A DNA stretch of 64,000 nucleotides from Roseovarius sp. M141 (GCF_024355225.1 NZ_VCNH01000008.1:372001-436000), one strand, 5' to 3'; counted from the stretch's first letter, positions 45,951 to 54,628 are shown. Made by a program: numbers and translations. The notes: generated from the sequence alone by a model not told the origin.

Positions 45951-46294
45951 TCGAACGGATTGAGACCGGACAACGCATGAGCAAAATCGTCAAGCACAAC
46001 GGCGTGGCCTATCTGTGCGGGCAAGTCGGCGATGGCGAAACGGTCGCAGACCAGACCAGGGACTGTCTGTCGCGGATCGAAGCCCTATTGACCAAGGCCG
46101 GTTCATCACCCGACCGCATGCTGCAAGCGATAATCTGGCTGTCTGACATGGACGATTTCACCGAAATGAATGCCGTGTGGGATGCGTGGGTGCCAAATGG
46201 CCAAGCCCCCGCACGCGCTTGCGGTGAAGCGCGGCTGGCGCGCGAGACCCTTAAAGTAGAAATTATTGTGACGGCCGCATGTAACAAAACATAA
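45947..46294 (+). CDS. RidA-family imine deaminase
   Basis: The 115-residue YjgF/RidA protein has VAYLCGQVG near the N-terminus, ALLTKAGSSPDRMLQAIIWL and ARACGEARLARETLKVEIIV with the conserved Arg. RidA hydrolyses 2-imino acids to keto acids and ammonia. Its coupling to an amino/imino-acid dehydrogenase in the same operon fits directly: the dehydrogenase yields an imine that RidA clears. Confidence 0.9.
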   Translation: MIERIETGQRMSKIVKHNGVAYLCGQVGDGETVADQTRDCLSRIEALLTKAGSSPDRMLQAIIWLSDMDDFTEMNAVWDAWVPNGQAPARACGEARLARETLKVEIIVTAACNKT

Positions 46295-46323
46295 CGGTCA
46301 GCAATCTTATCAAAAGCTGATAC

Positions 46324-46356
46324 GATCCGGCCCGCGCAATTTGCACGGGCTGGATC
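46324..46356 (+). terminator. Hairpin after ridA
   Basis: GATCCGGCCCG pairs with CGGGCTGGATC (11 bp including one G-U), 30 bp after the ridA stop. No T-tract follows; it is terminator-like for the plus-strand operon. Confidence 0.45.
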
Positions 46357-46662
46357 AATTACGATGGTTGTGGAACCATACAAGCGCCGTCAATTGCCAA
46401 CGATTATCTGCTGACGCACAAGACAGTCACTTCCAGCCCTCCGCTGTAGTCGGGCGATGCGCCGGTGCTCCACCGAAGCTTACCGGGGGGCTACCCGCGC
46501 GCTGCAAGTCCAGCCAAGGATTTGGTGGTTAGCGTCATGTGCCGATTGACATCCTTGTAGAGCAAGTACCGAAATCGGCTCGGCCCTCCCGCATAGCAAG
46601 CTTGCGGACAGAAGGCTCGCAGCCACATGAAGCCCCCCGCTTCAACCTCGACCCAGTTCCCA

Positions 46663-46670
46663 TTTAAATA
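46663..46670. repeat. Target-site duplication, left copy (TTTAAATA)
   Basis: TTTAAATA directly abuts the left end of the IS1595-family element; the identical octamer at 47822-47829 abuts the right end. Eight-bp duplications are normal for this family. Confidence 0.93.
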
Positions 46671-47821
46671 GGCTGTGTCTTGATATCGTGTTGGTCGGCG
46701 TTCGTTTTGCCAGAAATGGCCAATATTCCACTCTGGTCGCAATAAACCGGAGGCCTCCGTGTCATTGAAGCAAGCCACGAATATCAGCCAGCACGCGTTC
46801 CGTCAGTTCCTCGATCGGATCATCCAGCTTACCCCGCGACAGATTGAGGATCTGCTTTCGCGGGCGCACGATGTCCGCCAGAGGCGGGCTGCATTGGCAG
46901 AAATAGAAACACGAACAGAACAAGAACGCAAGTGCCCACATTGCAACGAAGAGAGGCGCCAGAAATGGGGACAAACGCGAACCGGTGTGCAGCGTTATCG
47001 CTGCGACTGCTGTCTGCGAACTTACTCTGGTCTCACCGGAACCGAGATTTGCGGACTGCACCGGCACGATCTTTTCTTGGAGGTTATCCGGAATATGCTG
47101 TCGGACACGCCTCTCTCGTGTCGCAAACTCGCCGCGCGTCTCGGACTTACAAAAGATACGATATGGCGGTGGCGGATGATTATTCTGGAATCACTTGCAG
47201 AGGCTTGCGACAAGGATTTTAGCGGCGTTGTGGAGGTCGATGAGACCTATCAGCGAGAAAGCCGGAAAGGCTCTCGTGAGTGGGCAAATCACGCGGCTAA
47301 CTCCAACCAGTATCCCGCTCCACCTCGGACGCAGTGGTATGTTTATCGCAGCGGACGGATCAAGATGGCGCGCGGCCTCTCGCAGTGGCAGATCCCCTTT
47401 CTGACTGTGATGGATCGGGGCGGCAGGCGTCTCTTCGCACCGATCGCAAACCGCCGAAACCGGACAATCGAAATCGCCCTGGCACCGATCATTCCAGATG
47501 ATGCGGTGCTATGTAGCGATGGCTTGAGACCATATCGCTCTTTCTGCAAAAAGCACAGCCTCACACACTACGAGGTCTCGAACAAACTTGGGAAACGGGT
47601 TGTCGCCGGCGCGTTCCACATCCAGAACGTCAATGCGTTGCACGCGCGATACGATGCTTTCATTCGACCGTTCTGCGGACCAGCGACGAAATATCTCTAC
47701 CGCTATCTGCGCTGGTTCCTCCTTCGCGCCAAAATCAAGCCCGAAGCCGCCTTTCAGAGCATCCTCGCAGCAACCTGATCAGGAGATCTGAACATTCCCA
47801 ACACGATATAGCGACACATCC
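46671..47821 (+). mobile_element. Complete IS1595-family insertion sequence, 1151 bp
   Basis: Terminal inverted repeats are GGCTGTGTCTTGATATCGTG-TTGG (46671-46694) and, read inward from the other end, GGATGTGTCGCTATATCGTG-TTGG (complement of 47798-47821), 20 of 24 matching. It is flanked by TTTAAATA on both sides and carries one intact transposase gene. The exact duplication and intact transposase suggest recent insertion into allE. Confidence 0.93.
46759..47778 (+). CDS. IS1595-family transposase
   Basis: The GTG start at 46759 follows GGAGG. The 339-residue protein has an N-terminal zinc ribbon (CPHCNEERRQKWG ... YRCDCC, residues ~55-85) and an ISXO2-like DDE domain: VVEVDETYQ (first Asp), AVLCSDGLRPY (second Asp) and a final helix NALHARYDAFIRPFCG with N/H residues. 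It is intact and probably functional. Confidence 0.9.
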   Translation: MSLKQATNISQHAFRQFLDRIIQLTPRQIEDLLSRAHDVRQRRAALAEIETRTEQERKCPHCNEERRQKWGQTRTGVQRYRCDCCLRTYSGLTGTEICGLHRHDLFLEVIRNMLSDTPLSCRKLAARLGLTKDTIWRWRMIILESLAEACDKDFSGVVEVDETYQRESRKGSREWANHAANSNQYPAPPRTQWYVYRSGRIKMARGLSQWQIPFLTVMDRGGRRLFAPIANRRNRTIEIALAPIIPDDAVLCSDGLRPYRSFCKKHSLTHYEVSNKLGKRVVAGAFHIQNVNALHARYDAFIRPFCGPATKYLYRYLRWFLLRAKIKPEAAFQSILAAT

Positions 47822-47829
47822 TTTAAATA
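47822..47829. repeat. Target-site duplication, right copy (TTTAAATA)
   Basis: Identical to 46663-46670; it marks the insertion point inside the allE codons for Y-L-N. Confidence 0.93.
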
Positions 47830-48538
47830 ATAGACGGCCTTGCCCTCGAGCACATAAATACCGTGCTCCATGACATGCGTTGCTGCAAAAGGGATCACAC
47901 CGCCGGGTTGCAAGGTCACGATGTTCACATGCATATCGTGGCGCAGGTCGCTCGGATCGACAAACCGCGTCGCGGTCCAGACTCCATTCGTGTTGGGCAC
48001 CGCAATGGAAACAATGTCGTTTTCGTCCAGTATCAACGGATCGGGAACATCCAGCCCCTCGATCGCCTGATAAGCTTTGCGCAGCCAGTGAAACGTGGCC
48101 GTTTGCAGCCCCCTGTTGTGCAGTGCCCAAGAAACGCCGGGAGGAACATACGCATATCCGCCGCAAGTTAACTCGTGGGTTTCGCCCTTGATCTTAAGCG
48201 TCACCCGCCCCTTCGACGACGAATAGCACCGCCTCGACACCAGCTTCCGTCTCGGGGCGGTCACTGCCGCCACCCGGCTGCAACTCAGCAATGTATTGCG
48301 AAAATGTTTCTACAAACCCCGATAGCGGGCGCGCCAAAACCCAGAAACGCGCGTCTCTCCAGAAGGGAAGGAAGCTGACGACAATACCCCTTAACGTACC
48401 TTTGGGAATCACTGCATAGGCTTCGGAAAAGACAGCGCGATCCGTTAAAAGCTGGGTTTGCGCTGACAAACCACCTTTAGGTACATAGTAGTTGTTTTGC
48501 GTCATACTTAAACCTTCGACCATTGCCGTATTGCTCAT

Positions 48539-48847
48539 CACATCCTTTTGGCATCCATCCGCTCGGCGGAACAGGATCAGGCAATAGCTTTCCGATGGGA
48601 ATATAAGCCAGCCAAACTGCCCGGCCAAGCCGGCCCTTCCAAAGCCCGTGAACGCTTCAACCAGTTTGAAACCTTAACCAAAGCTGCCAACCTTGATGCC
48701 GCCCGTGAAATATTCGTACTACTTACAGCACGCTCTAGGGTGGCTAGTTACGTTTATTGACACCGATTGAAAGGGGCTGATGCATTAATCATTTACGTCT
48801 GAGCGTCTTGTTGTTGCTCCGATACCAACTGGCATCTGGAAGCAGAC
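48539..48847. other. Intergenic; unrecognised coding-like stretch
   Basis: A plus-strand frame 48548-48760 (70 codons; contains PGQAGPSKARERFNQFETLT) has coding-like composition but no family I recognise and no clear ribosome site. It may be a remnant. The rest holds the allE promoter region. Confidence 0.3.
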
Positions 48848-49085
48848 TTAGGACAATGGGGGGCTCTCAGCAGACGCCGGCGGTCTGTTTGCGATGTGGC
48901 CGTTCTTGATGGTCCCGATTGTCTCGATCGCCATCAGCGGCGCCTTTGCCGCCCGCAAAGGCCAGGATGACCGCATTGTTCCGAGGATACGTTTGAGAGC
49001 GGCGTGATCACTTTCGATACGGTTGTTCCGTCACGTCCAGTCAATATGGGTGATGTATGGGTGATTTTGTCAAAATGCGGATTGT
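48848..49085 (-). mobile_element. IS6-family transposase 3' remnant
   Basis: The minus strand reads NNRIESDHAALKRILGTMRS, SSWPLRAAKAPLMAIETIGT and TIKNGHIANRP, the conserved C-terminus of IS6-family transposases including the DDE Glu (IESDH). Upstream of it a TGA replaces a Trp codon (HIDWT-stop-RNNR). The 5' half is absent or scrambled, so it is a dead fragment. Confidence 0.75.
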
Positions 49086-49262
49086 AGCGGCGGTTTAGGT
49101 CGCCAATCACCTTTCGATATACGTCAGCGATCGTGATCGACGATCCAGAACCAAACAGCCTGCCGCAATAGCGCGGGATCCATATACATCCATACATGCA
49201 CAAATCGGTTGATGGACAGAGTTCCCCTTTCCCCAGACGGGCTTAGCCGACGGCGCAGGCGC

Positions 49263-49627
49263 GCGGATTTCACGGCGTTCAAGACGACAATCGTGCCTGT
49301 CGGCGCGGATCAGGCACCGCTGATCGAGCAAACGAACGAGATCCTGCGCCGGATCAATGCGGTTACCGGCGCGGTGGCCTTGGCAACGCCGCGATCAAGC
49401 GCCGCCTTGAGATATCCGGCAGGCGCTGATCGCGCCGATCCCGGCGCGACGAGCGGACCTGGCCCATCACCCCGATTACGTGCTGTGCGTCATCCGAGAG
49501 GGAACAGAGAAGGCTCGCCCCCGGTACCGAGGCTACGAAGCGCGAGGTGGTGGAAGGTCTGGGATCTCTTCATGCTTTGGACACAGCCAGCGGGGAAAGG
49601 ACGACGGACTCCACCTCATGGATATAA
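49263..49627 (+). pseudogene. trpS: Fragmented tryptophanyl-tRNA synthetase remnant
   Basis: The first part reads ADFTAFKTTIVPVGADQAPL then IEQTNEILRRINAVTG, the class I TrpRS segment equivalent to the VPVGEDQ region. After ~49400 the reading frame changes and gives a TrpRS-like C-terminus: IRQALIAPIPARRADLAHHP, DYVLCVIREGTEKAR, then, in yet another frame, TEATKREVVEGLG. The catalytic KMSKS part between them is missing. This is clearly non-functional; the active trpS must be elsewhere. It adjoins an IS6 remnant. Confidence 0.65.
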
Positions 49628-49725
49628 CGGGCCTCTACCATGGCTCGTTTGACCACGGCCACCGCAAATCACTGCGTCCGCATTGGAAGAAGTAGCCGAG
49701 GCAATCTTCCTCCAATTGGACAGGA

Positions 49726-50640
49726 TCAGTCGCGCCCCTCTTCTGCGCCCACCGGTGCTTTCGCTGCCTTGATGAAACTTTTGACCAAAGTCGAGCGATT
49801 GCCACGCCGGGCTGTCAGGATCGTTTGGCTGCGGAATGAGGGATGGTCGATCGGGCGCACTGCAACATTTTGCCCAAGATAGCCGATCAGGCTTTCGGGG
49901 TAAACGGTTACCCCAAGCCCAGCCGCGACAAGACCGATCAGCGCAAGGGTGTTCGACGCCTCCAGGGTGGGGTTAAGGGCCACACCTTCTGCATTGAGCA
50001 TATCGCTCAGCCGCCACCTGAACTCGGCCCATTCGCGCACGTCCCCCAATATCAAAGGCTGCCCGGCAATATCGGACGGGCTTAGCGATGGTTTCTTCAA
50101 CAAGGGGTGTTCCAATGGTGTGACAACATAAAGCAGTTCCGATGTCAGCAGCGTGCTATCGAATTCAGGGTGATCGAACGGGCCGATCATAAACCCAAGG
50201 TCGATTTCACCATTGGCAAGCGCCAGCTTTTGCCCCTGCGTACGCATATATGTCAACTTCACCTCGACATGAGGGCGCTGTACTCGGAACCGCGATACTG
50301 CGCCCGGCATAAGATCGGTCGCGGCAAAGGCCATATAGGCCACCCTGAGAACCCCGGTCTTACCTTCGGCAATGCGGCGAGCATTTTCGATTGATGCTTG
50401 GTACTGGTCCAGCAGATGAGCGTTTTCCCGGTAAAAGGACTGGCCTGCCGCAGTCAGCAACACCTCGCGCGTCGTGCGGTCCAAAAGACGAAACCCCAGG
50501 AAATGCTCAAGCTTCTGGATGCGGCGTGTCAGCGCCGATTGATCAAGGTTCAGACGTTCGGCCCCACGCCGAAAGTTGAGGTGTTCAGCCACAACCAGAA
50601 ACGACTGCACCAGCTCGATACCTGTCGGCGGGGTGGCCAT
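49726..50640 (-). CDS. LysR-family regulator (CatM/BenM-like)
   Basis: The 304-residue protein has HTH LDQSALTRRIQKLEHFLGFR, then LLDRTTREVLLTAAG, and an effector domain with YVVTPLEHPLL and VAAGLGVTVYPESLIGYLG. It is divergent from the N-carbamoylsarcosine amidase/TRAP operon at 50841; a perfect LysR-type dyad lies between them. It is probably the activator of the island for an N-methylhydantoin/carbamoylsarcosine-type inducer. Confidence 0.9.
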   Translation of the reverse strand: MATPPTGIELVQSFLVVAEHLNFRRGAERLNLDQSALTRRIQKLEHFLGFRLLDRTTREVLLTAAGQSFYRENAHLLDQYQASIENARRIAEGKTGVLRVAYMAFAATDLMPGAVSRFRVQRPHVEVKLTYMRTQGQKLALANGEIDLGFMIGPFDHPEFDSTLLTSELLYVVTPLEHPLLKKPSLSPSDIAGQPLILGDVREWAEFRWRLSDMLNAEGVALNPTLEASNTLALIGLVAAGLGVTVYPESLIGYLGQNVAVRPIDHPSFRSQTILTARRGNRSTLVKSFIKAAKAPVGAEEGRD

Positions 50641-50660
50641 GACGGAACCTCCGATCTCTG

Positions 50661-50679
50661 TGATGCGGTTTGTGCATCA
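50661..50679. promoter_or_regulatory. LysR-type operator, perfect dyad
   Basis: TGATGC-N7-GCATCA lies 21 bp upstream of the LysR gene and 162 bp before the amidase gene. The right half extends to TGCATCAATA (50673-50682), which recurs at 62014-62023 upstream of the second amidase copy. Confidence 0.6.
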
Positions 50680-50840
50680 ATATCCGTTCATATGTCAATT
50701 CCCTTTGATCAGGCGCGTTTGCAATAAAGACTATGGACGATGTTCAATGCTCCTGCAGACCCGAACATTGATGCCAATGACCGCGCACCAGAGCGCCTTC
50801 TAATAGATCCAGAGGGTGCCGCTTTTTAGGAGACGAAAAC

Positions 50841-51563
50841 ATGAGCGATGTAGACGCCAAGGAACTGGACCGTCTGTTGCAGCAGGCCTTTGACACCGCC
50901 AGCAAACTTTACAAGGATCGCGGGTTTCAGCGCCGCGTAGGCTTTGGCAAGCGCCCGGCCCTTGTGTCGGTTGACCTGGCCAATGCCTGGACCCGTCCCG
51001 GCAATCCCTTCACCTGCGATCAGGAGAAGATGGACAACGAAATCATCCCCGGCATGCAAAAGCTGCTGAAGGCGTTCCGCGCCGCCAAGCTGCCGGTCAT
51101 CCATGTGACGACAGCCTATGAAATCACCGACCGCAACGCTGATTTCACCGACATGGGCCTGTGGCACAACAAGATCCCGGTTGATGTCGTCGATATCAAC
51201 GACAAGGAGCTTTGGGCCATCGACAGCCGCATAGCGCCGATTGAAGGCGAGTATACACTGCTCAAAAAGCGCGCCTCGTCGTTCCACGGCACCGAGCTGG
51301 CCGGCATCCTGCGCGCGGCAAACGTGGACACGATCATGGTAACCGGCGTCACGGCCTGCGCCTGCGTCCGCCAGACCATCTGTGACGGTATCGCTGACGG
51401 CTTCCGCACCATCGCGGTCAAGGAATGCATCGGCGACCGCGTGCCCGGCGCCGTGGCCTGGAACCTGTTCGACATCGACGCCAAGTTCGGTGACGTCCAC
51501 ACGGTCGACGAATGCGTGGACGTGATCGACCGTATCGGCGCCAGCAAAGTCGCCGCCGAATAA
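50841..51563 (+). CDS. Isochorismatase-family N-carbamoylsarcosine amidase-like hydrolase, copy 1
   Basis: The 240-residue cysteine hydrolase has Asp45 (LVSVDLANAW), the Lys in LLKKRASSFHGTEL (142/143) and Cys175 (GVTACACVRQT), the usual catalytic triad. Length and motifs match N-carbamoylsarcosine amidohydrolase, which yields sarcosine, CO2 and ammonia. Aligning by eye, about 200 of 240 residues match the copy at 61135. It heads an operon with a TRAP transporter. Hydantoinase genes nearby make N-methylhydantoin to N-carbamoylsarcosine the probable preceding step. Confidence 0.85.
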   Translation: MSDVDAKELDRLLQQAFDTASKLYKDRGFQRRVGFGKRPALVSVDLANAWTRPGNPFTCDQEKMDNEIIPGMQKLLKAFRAAKLPVIHVTTAYEITDRNADFTDMGLWHNKIPVDVVDINDKELWAIDSRIAPIEGEYTLLKKRASSFHGTELAGILRAANVDTIMVTGVTACACVRQTICDGIADGFRTIAVKECIGDRVPGAVAWNLFDIDAKFGDVHTVDECVDVIDRIGASKVAAE

Positions 51564-51577
51564 GAAGCCTGACAAGG

Positions 51578-51611
51578 ATGCCGCCGGATCACGCGTGGAT
51601 GTCGGCGGCAT
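51578..51611 (+). other. Hairpin between amidase and TRAP binding-protein genes
   Basis: ATGCCGCC (51578-51585) pairs with GGCGGCAT (51604-51611) across an 18-nt loop; there is no T-tract. Possibly an mRNA-processing or attenuation element. Confidence 0.4.
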
Positions 51612-51647
51612 ATCCCAAAAAATATAACAAACCCGGGAGAGTATCAC

Positions 51648-52691
51648 ATGAAACGCAATCTGCTTTTCTCTGTCGTCGCGCTTGGCCTGGCGGCAACGCC
51701 TTTGGTCGCCGAAATCCAACAGCGCGAGTTCAAGGTCGTTGGAACCTGGGGCAACCTTGCCTCGTGGACCGATCTGGAACAGCCTTTCTGGGCCGAAAAG
51801 ATGCCCGCCGCGACTGACGGCAAGATCACCGCATCCGCCATCCCGATCACCGAAGCGGGCCTGAAGGGTGGCGAGGTCATGCGCCTGCTGAATCTTGGGG
51901 TTTTTGAGGTGGCACATGGTCTGGGCAGCTACGTTGCCTCGGAAAACCCGGCGATCGAAGGGGTGGATCTGTCATCCATTGCGCCGGATTTCACCATGAT
52001 GCGCGCCATCAGTGACGCCTACCGCGACACGATGGACAAGACCTTCCGCGAGACCTACGGCGCGACGATCGTGGCGCTCCATCCCTGGCCCGCATCAATG
52101 ATCTATTGCAACAAGCCGATTTCCTCGATCGCCGACCTCAAGGGCCGCAAGGTCCGCGTCCATTCCGCGACGCTTGGCGATTTTGTCGAAGGGGCTGGCG
52201 GGGTGGCTGTGACACTGCCCTTTGCCGAAGTGGTTCCTGCGCTGGAAAGAGGTGTGGCCGACTGTGCGATCACCGATCCGATGAGCGCCTACAACGCCAA
52301 ATGGCAAGAAGTCATCACGCATGTGTTTCCGCTGCGTGTAGGCTATTCCATCACCTATTCGGCCATCAACCTGAAGCTGTGGGAGAGCCTCGACGAGGAA
52401 ACGCGCGCCGTAATGCAGACGGCCTTTACCGAAATGGAAAACGAGGGTTGGGAAAGTGCTGAACGCAAGGAGGCGGTGGGCGTCGCCTGCCTGACCGGGG
52501 GCGAGTGCCCGCTGGGCGAAGCCGGAACCGCCACCCTGGCAACCGTGGGCGAAGCTGATCTTGCCGCCCGCCAGACCATCCTGGATGATTTCGTACTCAA
52601 GAGGTGGGGCGATCGCTGCGGTGCCGAATGCGCCGCCACATGGAACGAAACGGCAGGCGTTGCCGCCGGCCTTGTGGTTCCCACCAACTGA
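51648..52691 (+). CDS. TRAP transporter substrate-binding protein (DctP-family), island copy
   Basis: The 347-residue protein has a signal peptide (KRNLLFSVVALGLAATPLVA-E). The mature DctP fold contains MIYCNKPISSIADLKGRKVR (conserved Arg of the carboxylate site) and PFAEVVPALERGVADCAITD. It has four Cys near the C-terminus (ACLTGGECPLG, RCGAECAATW) that could form disulfides, which is unusual for DctP proteins. It presumably binds the island substrate (hydantoin or carbamoyl amino acid). Confidence 0.88.
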   Translation: MKRNLLFSVVALGLAATPLVAEIQQREFKVVGTWGNLASWTDLEQPFWAEKMPAATDGKITASAIPITEAGLKGGEVMRLLNLGVFEVAHGLGSYVASENPAIEGVDLSSIAPDFTMMRAISDAYRDTMDKTFRETYGATIVALHPWPASMIYCNKPISSIADLKGRKVRVHSATLGDFVEGAGGVAVTLPFAEVVPALERGVADCAITDPMSAYNAKWQEVITHVFPLRVGYSITYSAINLKLWESLDEETRAVMQTAFTEMENEGWESAERKEAVGVACLTGGECPLGEAGTATLATVGEADLAARQTILDDFVLKRWGDRCGAECAATWNETAGVAAGLVVPTN

Positions 52692-52698
52692 GCGACAC

Positions 52699-52724
52699 AC
52701 GGCACCGGACCCCTCCGGTGCCGT
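52699..52724 (+). other. Strong hairpin between dctP and dctQ
   Basis: A perfect 10-bp stem, ACGGCACCGG/CCGGTGCCGT around ACCCCT, is followed by TCTAATTT. It is a partial terminator or stabiliser favouring binding-protein expression. Confidence 0.6.
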
Positions 52725-52743
52725 TCTAATTTGGGAGGCTTCC

Positions 52744-53337
52744 ATGCTTGATACTCTGCTTGCCTTAGCCCACCGACTGTCGCGTTATTCCGCCAGGGCG
52801 GGCGGCGCGATGATCCTGTTTGCCGCTTTCATGGTCACGTTCGATGTGTTGTCGCGCCGCATCCTGGGCATAACAATGAGCGGGTCGGACGAAGTGTCGG
52901 GCTACCTCTTTGCCATCGCGACCGCGCTTGCGATGCCATACGCGCTGCTGATGCGCGCCAATGTTCGGATCGACGCGGCCTATAACCTGCTGTCCCGGCG
53001 CGTGCGCTATGGGATGGATCTGTTCGGTCTGATCCTGTTCACCATCTTCACCCTCATGGTCACGTGGCGGGTCGCACTTACGGTGCAGGTGACATGGGAG
53101 AACGACGCACACGCAATCACGCCTTTGCACACGCCGCTGATCGTGCCGCAGTCCATCTGGCTGGCGGGCTGGGTGCTGTTTTGCATCTGCCTTGTTCTGG
53201 TGCTGGCAGGCACCTTGCGCGCCGGATGGCGCGGCGATCTGGCGGCTGCCAGCCGATTGTCAGGTGTGCGGTCGGTCGAGGAGGAAGTTGCCGGTGAAAC
53301 CGCGGGCGTTCTGCCCGGCAAAGTAAAGGAAGCCTGA
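52744..53337 (+). CDS. TRAP transporter small permease (DctQ), island copy
   Basis: The start is ATG 52744, 5 nt after GGGAGG (197 residues). It has four helices with the DctQ motifs MILFAAFMVTFDVLSRRILG and GSDEVSGYLFAIATALAMPY. The soluble C-terminal tail (~160-197) is longer than usual. It is followed 1 bp later by dctM. Confidence 0.87.
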   Translation: MLDTLLALAHRLSRYSARAGGAMILFAAFMVTFDVLSRRILGITMSGSDEVSGYLFAIATALAMPYALLMRANVRIDAAYNLLSRRVRYGMDLFGLILFTIFTLMVTWRVALTVQVTWENDAHAITPLHTPLIVPQSIWLAGWVLFCICLVLVLAGTLRAGWRGDLAAASRLSGVRSVEEEVAGETAGVLPGKVKEA

Positions 53338-53338
53338 T

Positions 53339-54622
53339 ATGCTGGGTTCGACAGTTACAATTCTGTTCGTGCTGATTGCCCTGTCGGTGCCGGTTGCGGC
53401 CGTGCTTGGGATACTTGCCATCACACTGGCCGAGATCTACTCGCCCATGCCGCTGTTTCGCGCCTTGGGCGATGTCTATTGGTCAAACAGCATCGACTTC
53501 ATCCTTGTCGCCATTCCGCTTTTCATCATGATGGGGGAAATCCTGCTTAGGTCGGGCATCGCGGAAAAGATGTATGCGGCGCTGTCGCATTGGCTTTCAT
53601 GGCTGCCGGGCGGGTTGATGCACTCCAACATCGGGGCATCTACCCTGTTTGCGGCCACGTCCGGGTCGTCCATCGCCACGGCGGCAACGGTCGGCACCGT
53701 AGCCCTGCCAGAGGCGCAGAAGGGCGGCTATAATCAACGGCTGTTCATGGGCACGCTTGCCGCCGGCGGCACGCTTGGAATCCTGATCCCGCCGTCGATC
53801 AACATGATCGTCTATGGGCTGCTGACCAATACATCGGTGCCGAAGCTGTATCTGGCGGGGTTTCTGCCCGGCTTTTTGCTGGCAATGCTGTTCATGGCCA
53901 CGGTGATCATCGCCTGCCTGTTTCGCCCCAAATGGGGCGGCACGCGCCAGCACAGCTCCTGGGCCGCCCGGCTCAGATGCCTGCCAGACCTGATCCCGCC
54001 GCTGCTGATATTCGCGACTGTCGTCGGGTCGATCTACGCGGGTCTTGCAACCCCTAGCGAAGCCGCCTCGCTCGGGGTCGTCGCCTCTCTGGCGCTGGCG
54101 GCCTGGAACCGTCAGTTGAACATGAAGATGCTGATATTGGCGCTTGAGGGCACGATGCGGACGACGGCGATGGTCATGCTGATCGTGCTGGCGGCCATGT
54201 TCCTGAACTTTGTGCTGTCGGTCATCGGGCTGACGCAGGTGTTGACCGGGTTCATCCTTGGGCTTGGGCTGTCCCCGATGCATACGATGGCCGTCATCGT
54301 AATGGGCTTTCTGGTCCTGGGCTGTTTCATGGAGGCGTTCTCGCTCTTGCTGATCGCAACGCCGCTGGTTGCACCCATCGTGGCCAGCCTTGGGTTCGAT
54401 CTGATCTGGTTCGGCATCCTGATGATGCTGCTTTTGGAAACCGCGTTGATCACCCCGCCCATTGGCGTGAACCTCTATGTGATCCAAGGCGTGCGCGGAC
54501 GGGGGCCGATGAACGATGTGATCATCGGATCTCTGCCCTTTGTCATTGCCATGTTGCTGATGATCGTCGCCCTGCTCTACTTTCCGCAGATCGCGCTCTG
54601 GCTCCCGCAAACCTTCGGCTAG
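53339..54622 (+). CDS. TRAP transporter large permease (DctM), island copy
   Basis: The 427-residue protein has about twelve membrane segments and the DctM motifs LFAATSGSSIATAATVGTVA, GGTLGILIPPSINMIVYGLL and LITPPIGVNLYVIQGVRGRG. It is the last intact gene of the plus-strand amidase-TRAP operon; decayed soxD/soxA sequences follow in the same orientation. Confidence 0.9.
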   Translation: MLGSTVTILFVLIALSVPVAAVLGILAITLAEIYSPMPLFRALGDVYWSNSIDFILVAIPLFIMMGEILLRSGIAEKMYAALSHWLSWLPGGLMHSNIGASTLFAATSGSSIATAATVGTVALPEAQKGGYNQRLFMGTLAAGGTLGILIPPSINMIVYGLLTNTSVPKLYLAGFLPGFLLAMLFMATVIIACLFRPKWGGTRQHSSWAARLRCLPDLIPPLLIFATVVGSIYAGLATPSEAASLGVVASLALAAWNRQLNMKMLILALEGTMRTTAMVMLIVLAAMFLNFVLSVIGLTQVLTGFILGLGLSPMHTMAVIVMGFLVLGCFMEAFSLLLIATPLVAPIVASLGFDLIWFGILMMLLLETALITPPIGVNLYVIQGVRGRGPMNDVIIGSLPFVIAMLLMIVALLYFPQIALWLPQTFG

Positions 54623-54628
54623 TCCTTG

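Larger units (their letters stand above)
46491..48538 (-). pseudogene. allE: (S)-ureidoglycine aminohydrolase gene, IS-interrupted and frameshifted
   Basis: The minus strand begins at 48538 (MSNTAMVEGLSMTQNNYYVP) and reads as the bicupin UGlyAH/AllE: GGSDRPETEAGVEAVLFVVE, HELTCGGYAYVPPGVSW, DMHVNIVTLQPGGVIPF. At 48208-48211 an extra C (G on the coding strand) shifts the frame after FVVEG. An IS1595-family element occupies 46671-47821. Beyond it the C-terminus (NWVEVEAGGFMWLRAFCPQA through LLYKDVNRHMTL) resumes. Removing the element, one 8-bp duplication and the extra base leaves exactly 888 bp (295 codons plus stop), with KAVYYLNGNWVEV restored across the junction. The enzyme releases ammonia from ureidoglycine in purine/allantoin breakdown. 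No other allantoin gene is visible nearby. Confidence 0.92.

Noticed and set aside
49209..49652. 147-residue plus-strand gene
   Set aside because: Only its middle matches a family (TrpRS) and the matching frame changes twice; it is treated as a trpS remnant.
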